Shown: piece after piece, positions 52,891 through 61,703 of the stretch
Position numbering within the stretch: the first letter of the stretch is position 1
How the letters are laid out: each line of letters starts with the position of its first letter
Assembly: GCA_963837025.1 (NCBI GenBank)
Contig: CAWILT010000001.1
Span: 558,001 to 622,000 of the forward strand
From: JALZUV01 sp963837025
GTDB taxonomy: Bacteria > Pseudomonadota > Alphaproteobacteria > Rickettsiales > JALZUV01
DNA: 64,000 nt
Reading direction: 5' to 3'
Position numbers and translations under genes: made by a program
The notes under the pieces: model-generated
Seen by the model: only the letters and a program-made list of their open reading frames with translations
Database searches by the model: none
Told to the model about the DNA's origin: nothing

Positions 52891-53400
52891 TTAGCGAGTT
52901 TGCGCGTGCCCTTGCGCACCTTCAGCCATATAACGGTCTACATGCCCGGATTTAGCATTAGGGTTTTCAAAGCGATACACCGCTTCCTTAGCTTTCTGAT
53001 ACTCATCCAGCATCTGCGCACTTTGCGCGTTGATAGCATCAGCACGCTCTGATTTAACTTCAATTTCATGCGTTTTTTCTTTACGGCTAAAATAGCCTTT
53101 AATGCCTTTATATACAGCCACCGCAGCGGCAATCATTAATAATGGTTTTGTAACGGGGTTGCGTAAAGCACCTTCTGCAATGTTATTAGTTTTTTTAAGT
53201 ACATTACCTGCTGCATTCCATGTTCCCTTAACCAGATTTCCACCTGCATCGCCTACTCCACCAACCATACGTAAGGGTTTTGTTACTATGTGTGCGCCGG
53301 TTACAATTGCCTCTTTACCTAAATCAAGCGCTGCAGATAAGGCCGTAAAACCTGTTTTATCAATGCCTTCTTTTACTTTATCAAATACTGAATCAGCCAT
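52891..53400 (-). CDS. hypothetical membrane-associated protein
   Basis: A 169-residue protein of no recognised family, last of a three-gene set. N-terminal amphipathic part (VFDKVKEGIDKTGFTALSAALDLG), a Gly-rich middle (MVGGVGDAGGNLVKG), a hydrophobic helix at about 86-101 (KPLLMIAAAVAVYKGI), then a basic-acidic helical tail (KTHEIEVKSERADAINAQSAQM). It overlaps the preceding gene by 1 base. Layout (helix, Gly-rich stretch, charged tail) is similar to the next gene upstream, so the proteins may act together at the membrane. Confidence 0.6.
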   Translation of the reverse strand: MADSVFDKVKEGIDKTGFTALSAALDLGKEAIVTGAHIVTKPLRMVGGVGDAGGNLVKGTWNAAGNVLKKTNNIAEGALRNPVTKPLLMIAAAVAVYKGIKGYFSRKEKTHEIEVKSERADAINAQSAQMLDEYQKAKEAVYRFENPNAKSGHVDRYMAEGAQGHAQTR

Positions 53401-53942
53401 TAGCGGCCTCCTACTTGTGCTGTTTCACGCTGCCCTTTTTGGTCTGCCAACGCACTGGTAAATTTATTCGGTGGATTATTGGCTGCTAAAGGATTTTCCG
53501 TTTGAAAACGTTTTGCTTTTTCGCGCTGCGCATCCGCAGCAATCGCTTCGCGAATCTCATGATTTTTATGTTGCGCTTCTGTAAGACTATAATCAACTTG
53601 TCCGCGAGCGGCTTCTAAATTCTGTTCTTTTGCATTAGCGCTCTGGCTAAGTTGGCGAACACCACCTGTTAAAACACCCCACGCACCGCCTACACCAGCA
53701 CCAAGCGTGGTCGCACCCATAAATGTGCCCATAGTGGTAAACAACCCACCAATTAAACCTGCTGCTATGATTGCAGGCGCTGCAGCACTAAATAAAGCAA
53801 AGAGACCAGCTACAGCCAAACCGCCACCTAATCCTGCGACGAGTGAAGTACCAGCGCCAATTTTAGCGCCCTTCCATCCATCACCTAAGGTATTCTTTAC
53901 CGTACCTAGTCCGAAATCTTTAATATTTTCACCTTTAGCCAT
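53400..53942 (-). CDS. hypothetical glycine-zipper membrane protein
   Basis: A 180-residue protein with a strongly Gly/Ala-rich hydrophobic core at about 27-95 (AGTSLVAGLGGGLAVAGLF, IIAAGLIGGLF, GATTLGAGVGGAWGVLTGG), typical of glycine-zipper helices that pack or form pores. A charged helical C-terminal half follows (YSLTEAQHKNHEIREAIAADA). No signal peptide. It overlaps the next gene by 1 base and lies 4 bases after the preceding one. Family not recognised; possible roles include a membrane scaffold or pore. Confidence 0.6.
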   Translation of the reverse strand: MAKGENIKDFGLGTVKNTLGDGWKGAKIGAGTSLVAGLGGGLAVAGLFALFSAAAPAIIAAGLIGGLFTTMGTFMGATTLGAGVGGAWGVLTGGVRQLSQSANAKEQNLEAARGQVDYSLTEAQHKNHEIREAIAADAQREKAKRFQTENPLAANNPPNKFTSALADQKGQRETAQVGGR

Positions 53943-53946
53943 AATC

Positions 53947-54492
53947 TTATCCTACTACTTTTTCTTTCGTAGTTTGTTGTGTTTGCGCAGTAACGTGAGG
54001 CGGCGATGTGTTGACAGCTACATCTTGATCCGCTTCAATTTTCGCACCTGCAATAGGCGCTACGCCATCAGCGCTTTGCTGCGCTTTAGCTACTGCATCT
54101 TTTTCTTTTTCCGGCTCTTTCGTTTTTTCAACACCTTTAGCTTTGCCCTCAAGCTGCACTTGCACCGCGGGTGCATCGGTATGCGCTTGCGCGGTCGATG
54201 CCTCTTTATCGCCCGTAAAATAGCTAGCAGCTTTATTGGTTGCCCATGCCGCTAATGCGCCAACAATGGCCCAACTAATAAAACCTCGTATTGCACCGAA
54301 AAAGTCTCCATCGGAAATTTTACTCATAAATCCGTAGCCGCCACCTAATATGGCACCCACCTTCATAGGGTTTTCGCGCACATAACTAAATGCTTCACTA
54401 AAGCTGCCTAATTTTAAATTATCAAACCAACTTGCGCCTTCTGCCTCTGTGCCTTGTGGCTGAGCATTCTGTGGTACGGTGTTTGATGTCAT
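53947..54492 (-). CDS. hypothetical membrane protein with acidic tail
   Basis: A 181-residue protein, first of the three-gene set. The N-terminus is polar; hydrophobic stretches at about 46-58 (VGAILGGGYGFMS) and 67-85 (GAIRGFISWAIVGALAAWA) suggest one or two membrane helices; the last 80 residues are disordered and rich in Lys, Glu, Ala and Gln. No family recognised. About 130 bases separate it from the divergent etfB start, which would hold the promoters. GC content is similar to the flanks, so recent transfer is not suggested. Confidence 0.6.
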   Translation of the reverse strand: MTSNTVPQNAQPQGTEAEGASWFDNLKLGSFSEAFSYVRENPMKVGAILGGGYGFMSKISDGDFFGAIRGFISWAIVGALAAWATNKAASYFTGDKEASTAQAHTDAPAVQVQLEGKAKGVEKTKEPEKEKDAVAKAQQSADGVAPIAGAKIEADQDVAVNTSPPHVTAQTQQTTKEKVVG

Positions 54493-54653
54493 AACGATAT
54501 TCCTTTTATTACACTTATCACCTTACTATTGTGAGGCTTGCACCTCAAGTTAAGGTTTTGTGACAGTTTTAAACGATATTTCGCGGGCAATGCTTTACCT
54601 AAACCTTTTCTTTACTATATCACATTATGGTAGATGTAGCGAGTGAGGATGAA

Positions 54654-55403
54654 ATGAAACTATTAGTATGTGTAAAACGCGTGGTTGATTACAACGTAAA
54701 GGTGCGCGTTAAGGCCGATCAAAGCGGTGTAGAGCTGGCCAATGTTAAAATGAGCATGAACCCGTTTGATGAAATTGCTGTGGAAGAAGCCATTCGCCTA
54801 AAAGAAAAAGGCATTGCAACCGAGGTTATTGCGCTTTCAATTGGTGAAGATAAAGTGCAGGAAACCATCCGCACGGCCATCGCTCAAGGGGCTGATCGCG
54901 GCATTCATATCGCAACAACGGACAAAATAGAACCGTTAGTCGCCGCTAAAATTATCCAGAAAATAGCTGAGAAGGAAGATGTGCAGCTTGTTATTCTCGG
55001 CAAACAAGCCATTGATGATGATGCGAACCAAACTGGCCAAATGCTAGCCGCACTATTGGATTGGCCACAAGGCACTTTCGCCTCGAAGCTCGAAATTGCT
55101 GATGGCAAAGCTAAAGTCACCCGTGAGGTAGATGGCGGTTTAGCCGTGCATGAATTAACCCTGCCCGCCGTTATCACTACCGATTTGCGTCTAAACGAGC
55201 CGCGCTACGCCAAGCTGCCCGATATTATGAAGGCACGCAGCAAGCCACTCGATAAAATTGAGCTGGCCGATTTGGGTATTGATGCTACCCCCAAACTCAG
55301 CGTGAGCAAAGTAGAAGAACCCGCCAAGCGCAAAGGTGGCATCAAAGTCGCCTCCGTCGATGAATTGATTGATAAATTAAAGAACGAAGCAAAGGTAATC
55401 TAA
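54654..55403 (+). CDS. etfB: electron transfer flavoprotein subunit beta
   Basis: Small subunit of ETF, which carries electrons from acyl-CoA and other dehydrogenases to ETF-ubiquinone oxidoreductase. The 249-residue protein starts MKLLVCVKRVVDYNVKVRV and has MNPFDEIAVEEAIRLKE and LGKQAIDDDANQTGQM with the AMP site, and a C-terminal recognition loop region TDLRLNEPRYAKLPDIMKA. GAGG lies 5 bases before the ATG at 54654; the in-frame start at 54627 adds residues not seen in the family. etfA follows after 2 bases. Confidence 0.96.
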   Translation: MKLLVCVKRVVDYNVKVRVKADQSGVELANVKMSMNPFDEIAVEEAIRLKEKGIATEVIALSIGEDKVQETIRTAIAQGADRGIHIATTDKIEPLVAAKIIQKIAEKEDVQLVILGKQAIDDDANQTGQMLAALLDWPQGTFASKLEIADGKAKVTREVDGGLAVHELTLPAVITTDLRLNEPRYAKLPDIMKARSKPLDKIELADLGIDATPKLSVSKVEEPAKRKGGIKVASVDELIDKLKNEAKVI

Positions 55404-55405
55404 CA

Positions 55406-56338
55406 ATGGCCATCCTCATTCTCGCCGAACATTCCGAAACGCAGCTTGAAGCCTCAACCTTTGCCACCATAGGCGCGGCAAAGCTCATTGGCGGCGAAAT
55501 TGATTTGCTTTGCAGTGGCGCTGTTGCCGCACAAGCAGCTCAAGCGGCCACCACTGCCCAAGGTGTGCGCAACGTGCTTTATGCCGATGGCGCCGAATAT
55601 AACGATGCATTAGCCGAGCCCATCGCTTGGCTCATCCACGCTTTGGCAGATAAATATGATTACATCCTTGCCCCCGCATCCACCTTTGGCAAAGATGTGA
55701 TGCCGCGCGCCGCAGCCCTATGCGATGTGCAGCAAGTGTCTGACATTATTGCAATAGTAGATGCAACCACATTTAAGCGCCCCATCTATGCAGGCAACGC
55801 GATTGAAACCGTGCAAAGCAATCAAGCCAAGCATTTCATCACCATTCGCCCCACCGCTTTCGATAAAGTGTCAGCTGAAGGCGGCAATGCCACGCTTACA
55901 AAAGTGGAGAATAAAGGCGCTTATGACAAAACCACATTTATTGAGTTGCAAGCCACTAAGTCGGAAAGGCCAGAGCTTACTTCAGCCGCCATTGTAATAT
56001 CAGGCGGGCGTGGTGTCGCTTCTGGCGATAATTTCCACAGCATTATTGAACCACTAGCCGATAAGCTAAACGCAGCCATTGGCGCATCGCGCGCTGCTGT
56101 TGATGCTGGCTATGTGCCTAACGATTATCAAGTAGGCCAAACCGGCAAAGTGGTCGCGCCTAATCTTTACATCGCTGTCGGCATCTCCGGCGCGATTCAA
56201 CATCTGGCAGGCATGAAAGAAAGCAAAGTGATTGTCGCCATTAATAAAGACGAAAACGCCCCCATCTTCGAAATTGCAGACTATGGCCTCGTTGCCGATT
56301 TATTTGAAGCCGTACCCGAGCTTACGCAAAAATTATAG
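55406..56338 (+). CDS. etfA: electron transfer flavoprotein subunit alpha
   Basis: FAD-binding large subunit of ETF, 310 residues. Marks: N-terminal ILILAEHSETQLE, VISGGRGVASGDNF, the FAD-binding GASRAAVDAGYVPNDYQVGQTGKVV region, LYIAVGISGAIQHLAGM, and IVAINKDENAPIFEIADYGLV. It follows etfB by 2 bases and completes the heterodimer. No ETF-ubiquinone oxidoreductase gene is in the window. Confidence 0.97.
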   Translation: MAILILAEHSETQLEASTFATIGAAKLIGGEIDLLCSGAVAAQAAQAATTAQGVRNVLYADGAEYNDALAEPIAWLIHALADKYDYILAPASTFGKDVMPRAAALCDVQQVSDIIAIVDATTFKRPIYAGNAIETVQSNQAKHFITIRPTAFDKVSAEGGNATLTKVENKGAYDKTTFIELQATKSERPELTSAAIVISGGRGVASGDNFHSIIEPLADKLNAAIGASRAAVDAGYVPNDYQVGQTGKVVAPNLYIAVGISGAIQHLAGMKESKVIVAINKDENAPIFEIADYGLVADLFEAVPELTQKL

Positions 56339-56349
56339 GAAAATTTTTA

Positions 56350-57156
56350 ATGAAAAAATCTGGATTCACTTTATTAGAACTATCCATTGTACTTGTTATT
56401 ATTGGCCTCATAATAGGTGGAGTGACTGCAGGTTCAGCGTTAATTGAATCATCTAAAATAAATAGTCAGCTTTCACAAATTGATAAGATAAATGCAGCGG
56501 CGTTAACTTTTCGTTTAAAATACAATAGTGTGCCAGGCGATTTTAATAAGGCTGTAGAATATGATATACAAGGGCCCGGTTTTTGCAATCGTGGTAATGG
56601 AAATGGAAATGGCTTTATAGCAGTATCTGATGACCCACATCCTAAAATTATACAAGGTGAACCACTAATGGCTCTTGCTCAATTATCCAAAAGCAAAATA
56701 TTGGATATTCCCGTAGGAGATTGCACTGGACCAATGGGAACCGATTCTTATTTTATTAAAAGCAAAATTCGCGATGATTTAGGTATTGTATTGTTAAGTT
56801 CTTTGGGAAAAAACGGTATTTATTTAGGCTTTAATGGTGGCTGTGATGGCACTGTAAAGTACGGAACTGGCTGTAAACACATTTCACGTTACTTTGATGA
56901 AACCACAAGTGCCAGATTATATGCAATCCCAACAATTACAGCTTTTCGGTTAGATGATAAAATAGATGATGGGATGCCTGATAGAGGAAAAGTACGCTCT
57001 GCCGCTCTGACAGGTAGCGATCATAGCCTAAGAGTAGGGGCAGTAAGCAACCCATTATGTTATACAGCAGGAGCTACTAGCGCTCAGTCTGACAGAATTT
57101 ATGATGTTACAAATAATAACGGCCGTTGTCATTTGTGGTTTGATGCTGACTTTTAA
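56350..57156 (+). CDS. type IV prepilin-like protein
   Basis: A 268-residue protein with a class III prepilin leader: MKKSG followed by FTLLELSIVLVIIGLIIGG, the prepilin peptidase site after Gly5 and Glu5 of the mature form, then a long amphipathic helix (INSQLSQIDKINAAALTFRLKYN). The C-terminal domain contains several cysteines likely to form disulfides, and a Gly-Asn run near residue 80. It is either a major or minor pilin or a type II secretion pseudopilin. No other pilus or secretion gene is nearby. It starts 11 bases after etfA, and is more AT-rich than the etf genes; this looks like an insertion between etfA and nadE. Confidence 0.85.
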   Translation: MKKSGFTLLELSIVLVIIGLIIGGVTAGSALIESSKINSQLSQIDKINAAALTFRLKYNSVPGDFNKAVEYDIQGPGFCNRGNGNGNGFIAVSDDPHPKIIQGEPLMALAQLSKSKILDIPVGDCTGPMGTDSYFIKSKIRDDLGIVLLSSLGKNGIYLGFNGGCDGTVKYGTGCKHISRYFDETTSARLYAIPTITAFRLDDKIDDGMPDRGKVRSAALTGSDHSLRVGAVSNPLCYTAGATSAQSDRIYDVTNNNGRCHLWFDADF

Positions 57157-57174
57157 ATACTCTATAGAGCTTTA

Positions 57175-58806
57175 ATGCCCCAAATAACCCTCGCTCAGAT
57201 CAACCCTACGGTTGGTGCAATACACGATAATTGCGCATTAATTTTGCGTGAATGGAAAAAAGCGGCTGATAAAGGCAGCGACCTAATTATTTTCCCCGAA
57301 ATGTGTATTACCGCTTATCCGGTAGAAGATTTGGTATTACGCGAATCATTTGTTAAAGCCGCAATGCAAGCGGTTGAAACCTTATCAGAAAACTCGAAAG
57401 ACATGGCTTGCGATGCCATAATAGGCGGCCTATGGCAGGTGGATGGCAAGCCCACCAACAGCCTGTTTCATTTAAGCCAAGGTAAAATTCATTACCGACA
57501 AGATAAAGCCGCGCTGCCCAATTATGGTGTATTTGACGAAAAACGCCTTTTCCATGCTGGTGAGCCCGCATTCGTCGTAGAATGGCACCAATATCGCATC
57601 GGCCTATTTGTGTGTGAAGATATGTGGGATGCTGCCATTGCCAAACATATCGCATCACAAAAACCTGATATTTACATCAGTATAAACGGCAGTCCGTTCG
57701 AAACGAACAAAACCATTTTACGCACCAATGCCGCGCGCAATGTGCTGTCCCATCATGCGGCTCCGCTGCTCTATGTCAATCAGGTTTGCGGGCAAGATAA
57801 TTTGGTTTTTGACGGCGGCAGCTTTGTATTGGACGCTACAGGCGAAAAAATTTCGCGTCTTGGTCGCTTTGTTGAAACCTCCAAACATTATAATCTGACG
57901 CGCGATGCGAAAGGCGATGCCATTATTGAGCTTTTCGCTGACGATATCATGCCTGAAACTTTGGGTGAAGAAAAAACGCTTTATGAAGCTGCCAAGTTAG
58001 GGCTTCGCGATTATGTGCGCAAATCGGGTTTTTCCGAAGTGCTTATTGCCCTTTCAGGCGGTATCGACTCCGCGCTCACCGCTGCTATTGCGGTGGATGC
58101 ATTGGGCGCAGATAAGGTGCATTGCGTTTATATGCCTTCGCCCTACAGCTCCGATGACAGCACTCACGATGCCGCTTCATGCGCGCAAATGCTTGGTGTA
58201 TCACTCGAAACACTTGATATTAATCCTGTTATGCAAGTAATGGAATCAACCCTGGCGCCCATGTTTAAAGGCAAGCTAGCGGATGTAACGGAAGAGAACA
58301 TACAATCGCGTATTCGTGGCAACCTTATCATGGCCATTTCCAACAAAATGGGCTGGCTAGTTATCACCACTGGCAATAAATCGGAAGTGGCCGTGGGCTA
58401 TTGCACTCTTTATGGCGATATGTGCGGAGCCTATAATCCACTAATCGATATCTATAAAACCATGGTATTTAAAATGGCAAGTTGGCGCAATACCATCAGC
58501 CCTGTGATGCCCGAAAGAATCATTACTAAGGCCCCCAGCGCCGAACTGCGCCACAATCAAATAGATGAAGATTCATTACCTCCTTACGAACAGCTCGATG
58601 CCATGCTGCAAATGCTGATTGAAAATGAGCTCTCACTAGCCGAAATTGTAGCCAAAGGGTTTGATGAAACGACGGTTAAAAAAGTGGCAAATCTGCTCTA
58701 TGGTGCTGAATATAAGCGCCGTCAAGCCGCACCTGGCACAAAAGTTAGCAGCATGGCATTCGGCTCCGACCGCCGCTACCCCATCGTTAACCAATTTAGG
58801 GCATAG
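57175..58806 (+). CDS. nadE: NAD+ synthase, glutamine-dependent
   Basis: Amidates nicotinate adenine dinucleotide to NAD using glutamine. The 543 residues comprise an N-terminal nitrilase-type glutaminase with Glu in FPEMCITAYP, Lys in YRQDKAALPNYGVFDE and Cys in GLFVCEDMW, and a C-terminal synthetase with the ATP motif ALSGGIDSALTAAI, RGNLIMAISNKMG, TGNKSEVAVGY and APSAELRHNQ. Size fits the shorter bacterial two-domain class. It is on the same strand as etfA and the prepilin gene and precedes gltX. Confidence 0.97.
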   Translation: MPQITLAQINPTVGAIHDNCALILREWKKAADKGSDLIIFPEMCITAYPVEDLVLRESFVKAAMQAVETLSENSKDMACDAIIGGLWQVDGKPTNSLFHLSQGKIHYRQDKAALPNYGVFDEKRLFHAGEPAFVVEWHQYRIGLFVCEDMWDAAIAKHIASQKPDIYISINGSPFETNKTILRTNAARNVLSHHAAPLLYVNQVCGQDNLVFDGGSFVLDATGEKISRLGRFVETSKHYNLTRDAKGDAIIELFADDIMPETLGEEKTLYEAAKLGLRDYVRKSGFSEVLIALSGGIDSALTAAIAVDALGADKVHCVYMPSPYSSDDSTHDAASCAQMLGVSLETLDINPVMQVMESTLAPMFKGKLADVTEENIQSRIRGNLIMAISNKMGWLVITTGNKSEVAVGYCTLYGDMCGAYNPLIDIYKTMVFKMASWRNTISPVMPERIITKAPSAELRHNQIDEDSLPPYEQLDAMLQMLIENELSLAEIVAKGFDETTVKKVANLLYGAEYKRRQAAPGTKVSSMAFGSDRRYPIVNQFRA

Positions 58807-58838
58807 CATTTTATTTTTTAATACGTTAAAACCACGCT

Positions 58839-60173
58839 ATGACTGTATCTGTACGTTTTGCCCCCTCGCCCACTGGTTTACTGCATGTAGGAAACCTGCG
58901 CACTGCGCTCATGAACTGGCTTTTTGCCCGTAAACATGGCGGCCAGTTTATTCTGCGTTTTGACGATACGGATATTGAGCGTTCGAAAACCGAATATGAA
59001 GTTGGAATCCGCGAAGATTTACAGTGGCTGGGCCTAAATTGGGATAGAGAATTTCGCCAGCAAGATCGTATGCAAAACTATAAAGCTGCCGCTGATAAAC
59101 TCCGCGAATCAGGGCGGCTTTACCCGTGCTACGAAACCGCTGAAGAGCTTGAAATTAAGCGCAAAATGCTCGCTTCCCGTGGCAAGCCTCCCATTTACGA
59201 TCGCACAGCACTTTCGCTCACCCGCGATCAAATTGCGGAATATGAGGCTGAAGGCCGCCAGCCGCATTGGCGTTTCAAGCTCAACGATGGCGACATCACA
59301 TGGGATGATCTTATTCGTGGCCCACAAAAACTGCGCGCCACCCATATTTCTGATCCCGTGTTGGTACGTGAAGATGGTGTACCTTTATATACGTTATCCT
59401 CCACCGTAGATGATGGCGAAACAGGCACTACCCACATTTTACGCGGCGAAGATCATGTGACAAACACCGCAGTTCAAATTCAGATTTTTGAAGCATTGGG
59501 CTATGTTCCACCCCTCTTTTCGCATAATGCTTTACTACAAATGAAAGACGCCAAACTTTCAAAGCGCGTAGGCGAAGGTGGCACGATAGTCGGTCTGCGT
59601 AAAGATGGCTTTGAGGCGATGGCAGTCAATAGCTTACTCGCGCGCTTGGGCACATCTGACCCCATTGAACCATTCATTGATATTGAAAAGCTAGTGGATC
59701 AGTTTGATATCACTAAATTTGGTCGCGCTGCGGCCAATTATGATGAATCGGAAATGTTACGCCTGAATCAACTCATCTTATCAATGAGCCATTTCAACGA
59801 TGTTAAAGATCGCATTTTTGATATGGGTTTAACCTCGATTGATGAAACTTTTTGGAACAGCACACGCGTAAATCTGGAAAAACTCAGCGAAATAAAAGAC
59901 TGGTGGCAGATTTTAAAAGAGCCATTAAAACCGCTCATTGAAAGTGGCGACGAAGAATTTTGCGCACTGGCCGCTGAAAAAATTGAATCTGCCGAAAGCT
60001 TCAAAGACTGGACAGAGATGCTGAAATCCGAATCTGATCGTAAGGGCAAAACCTTGTTTATGCCATTGCGTCGCGCACTCACTGCACGTGAAGATGGACC
60101 CGAAATGGCACGCGTTTTTGAATTGTTGCCACGAAAAACGGCCATTGCCCGTTTGCAAGGCATGGCCGCTTAA
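58839..60173 (+). CDS. gltX: glutamate--tRNA ligase
   Basis: Class I aminoacyl-tRNA synthetase of 444 residues. HIGH-like motif in APSPTGLLHVGNLRTAL, FDDTDIERSK, HILRGEDHVTNTAVQ and the KMSKS-like KLSKRVG. Alphaproteobacteria often have two GltX proteins, one charging tRNA-Glu and one tRNA-Gln for amidation by GatCAB; this copy cannot be assigned from sequence. It is slightly shorter than the usual ~470 residues. The end is close to a convergent PPOX gene. Confidence 0.95.
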   Translation: MTVSVRFAPSPTGLLHVGNLRTALMNWLFARKHGGQFILRFDDTDIERSKTEYEVGIREDLQWLGLNWDREFRQQDRMQNYKAAADKLRESGRLYPCYETAEELEIKRKMLASRGKPPIYDRTALSLTRDQIAEYEAEGRQPHWRFKLNDGDITWDDLIRGPQKLRATHISDPVLVREDGVPLYTLSSTVDDGETGTTHILRGEDHVTNTAVQIQIFEALGYVPPLFSHNALLQMKDAKLSKRVGEGGTIVGLRKDGFEAMAVNSLLARLGTSDPIEPFIDIEKLVDQFDITKFGRAAANYDESEMLRLNQLILSMSHFNDVKDRIFDMGLTSIDETFWNSTRVNLEKLSEIKDWWQILKEPLKPLIESGDEEFCALAAEKIESAESFKDWTEMLKSESDRKGKTLFMPLRRALTAREDGPEMARVFELLPRKTAIARLQGMAA

Positions 60174-60192
60174 TATTCATCAGGCTTATCAT

Positions 60193-60675
60193 TTAGCCCA
60201 GTTTTTTATTCTCGCCCATATTCGGAAAACTGTCGGTTAAATTCGCTTTGGCAATATGGAAAAGCTGCACGACTTTACTACTTGGCGAATCCCAATATTC
60301 TGCTTTTTCAACATGCACTTTCAACAAGGTTACCACTGGGCTATCTTTGCCTTCAGGAAACCATGCCGCTACAAATGAATTCCAATATTTATCGATTAAC
60401 GCTTGATCGCGCGTTATCTCAGCAGTTCCCGTTAAAGAAACATGATTGTTTTTATCATGATCGACATAGGTTAAACCCACATGTGAGTTACGCTGTAATT
60501 CATCAACCTTCTCACTATTTAAACGGGTGAAATAATATAACACGCCATCAAATTCATCATTCACATGAGTCATTGGACGCGCATAGAGGTTTTCGCCATC
60601 ATGGGTGGTAAACATGGCGGCTCGCACCGGTTCAATTAATTCCCACAAGGTGTCTTTATCTTTTTGAGTTAACAT
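60193..60675 (-). CDS. pyridoxamine 5'-phosphate oxidase-fold general stress protein
   Basis: A 160-residue split-barrel flavin-binding protein of the general stress protein 26 type. Marks: VRAAMFTTHDGENLYARPMTHVNDEFDGVLYYFT, VGLTYVDHDKNNHVSLTG, and AAWFPEGKDSP, which is characteristic of this group. It probably binds FMN or FAD; substrate is not known. It lies 23 bases after a DUF2945 gene on the same strand. Both are small, stress-linked families and are likely co-transcribed. Confidence 0.88.
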   Translation of the reverse strand: MLTQKDKDTLWELIEPVRAAMFTTHDGENLYARPMTHVNDEFDGVLYYFTRLNSEKVDELQRNSHVGLTYVDHDKNNHVSLTGTAEITRDQALIDKYWNSFVAAWFPEGKDSPVVTLLKVHVEKAEYWDSPSSKVVQLFHIAKANLTDSFPNMGENKKLG

Positions 60676-60698
60676 TTTTATTTCCTTTATTATTTAGC

Positions 60699-60911
60699 TT
60701 AAGCAGATTCTAATTCGGAGCCTAATTTCAAAACGGCATCGCCATTTTCTTGTTTAATATAATAAGCGGGGTTATCTTTTGACCCATCGCGCGTTACTTC
60801 ATTGCCTTTAATCTTGCGCGTAACTTTCTTTTCAAATTTACTTTGTATAGTGCCCGTAGCCGTGCCACTGCCCCAATTCCATTTTACTTTTGAACCTTCA
60901 GAATAACTCAT
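60699..60911 (-). CDS. DUF2945 (hypervirulence-associated, TUDOR-like) protein
   Basis: A 70-residue protein matching DUF2945: GSKVKWNWGSGTATGTI, a KVTRKIKGNEVTRD linker, DNPAYYIKQENGDAVLKLGSEL. The fold is a small SH3/Tudor-like barrel; role unknown. It is upstream of the PPOX-fold gene with which it probably forms an operon, and divergent from sodB, another oxidative-stress gene, across a 171-base gap. Confidence 0.85.
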   Translation of the reverse strand: MSYSEGSKVKWNWGSGTATGTIQSKFEKKVTRKIKGNEVTRDGSKDNPAYYIKQENGDAVLKLGSELESA

Positions 60912-61024
60912 ATAATCTCCTACTTCTAAGATACAAATAATGCGAGATTGCGCATAAATTTTCCATTACGAAGGCATTAGTCAATTGCGAATCGCTCGCA
61001 AGTTGTTTTATTTTCAAAGACTTA

Positions 61025-61053
61025 TTGAATCTTTATCTTTGCAACCCTATCTT
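61025..61053 (+). promoter_or_regulatory. candidate sigma70 promoter of sodB
   Basis: TTGAAT at 61025-61030 and TATCTT at 61048-61053 are separated by 17 bases and lie 30 bases before the sodB ATG. GGAG at about 61073 is the ribosome site. Predicted from consensus only. Confidence 0.4.
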
Positions 61054-61082
61054 ATCGTAGTTACAAATTACGGAGTATTATC

Positions 61083-61703
61083 ATGACTTTCTCATTACCA
61101 GATTTACCTTACGCTAAAACGGCCTTAGAGCCGCACATATCAAGCAACACACTTGATTTTCACTATGGCAAGCATCATCAGGCTTATGTAAATAAGCTTA
61201 ATGAACTTATTAGCGGAACGGATTTAGAAAAAAAGTCATTAGAAGATATTATTCTAGTAGCTGCAAAAGACGAGCCTAAATCAGGTCTTTTCAACAATGC
61301 AGCTCAAGTGTGGAATCACACTTTCTATTGGCATAGCATGACCCCCAATGGTGGCGGCAAGCCTTCTGGCGAATTAGCCGATAAAATTAACGAAGACTTC
61401 GGTTCGTTTGAAAAATTCGCTGAAGAATTCAAAGCCGCTGGCGGATCACGTTTCGGCTCAGGCTGGGCTTGGCTAGTGCTTGATAAATCGGGTAAACTTA
61501 AAGTAACCAAAACGTTAAATGCCGATCTGCCACTCGTGCATGGCCAAACTGCTTTGCTTACCATGGATGTTTGGGAACATGCTTATTATCTTGATTATCA
61601 AAATAAGCGTCCTGATTATATGGGTGCCTTTTTAGGCAATTTGGTTAATTGGAAATTTGCAGCTGAAAATTTTGCCAATGCAAAACAAGCTAAAGCAGCC
61701 TAA
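61083..61703 (+). CDS. sodB: superoxide dismutase, Fe-type
   Basis: Converts superoxide to peroxide and oxygen. The 206-residue protein has the metal ligands in LDFHYGKHHQAYV, WNHTFYWHSM and DVWEHAYYLDYQNKRPDYM. AAQVWNH with a Gln-free middle and GSGWAWLVLD agree with the Fe/cambialistic branch; metal choice cannot be fixed by sequence alone. A promoter candidate lies at 61025-61053. The 3' end overlaps the COQ9 gene by 26 bases. Confidence 0.95.
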   Translation: MTFSLPDLPYAKTALEPHISSNTLDFHYGKHHQAYVNKLNELISGTDLEKKSLEDIILVAAKDEPKSGLFNNAAQVWNHTFYWHSMTPNGGGKPSGELADKINEDFGSFEKFAEEFKAAGGSRFGSGWAWLVLDKSGKLKVTKTLNADLPLVHGQTALLTMDVWEHAYYLDYQNKRPDYMGAFLGNLVNWKFAAENFANAKQAKAA

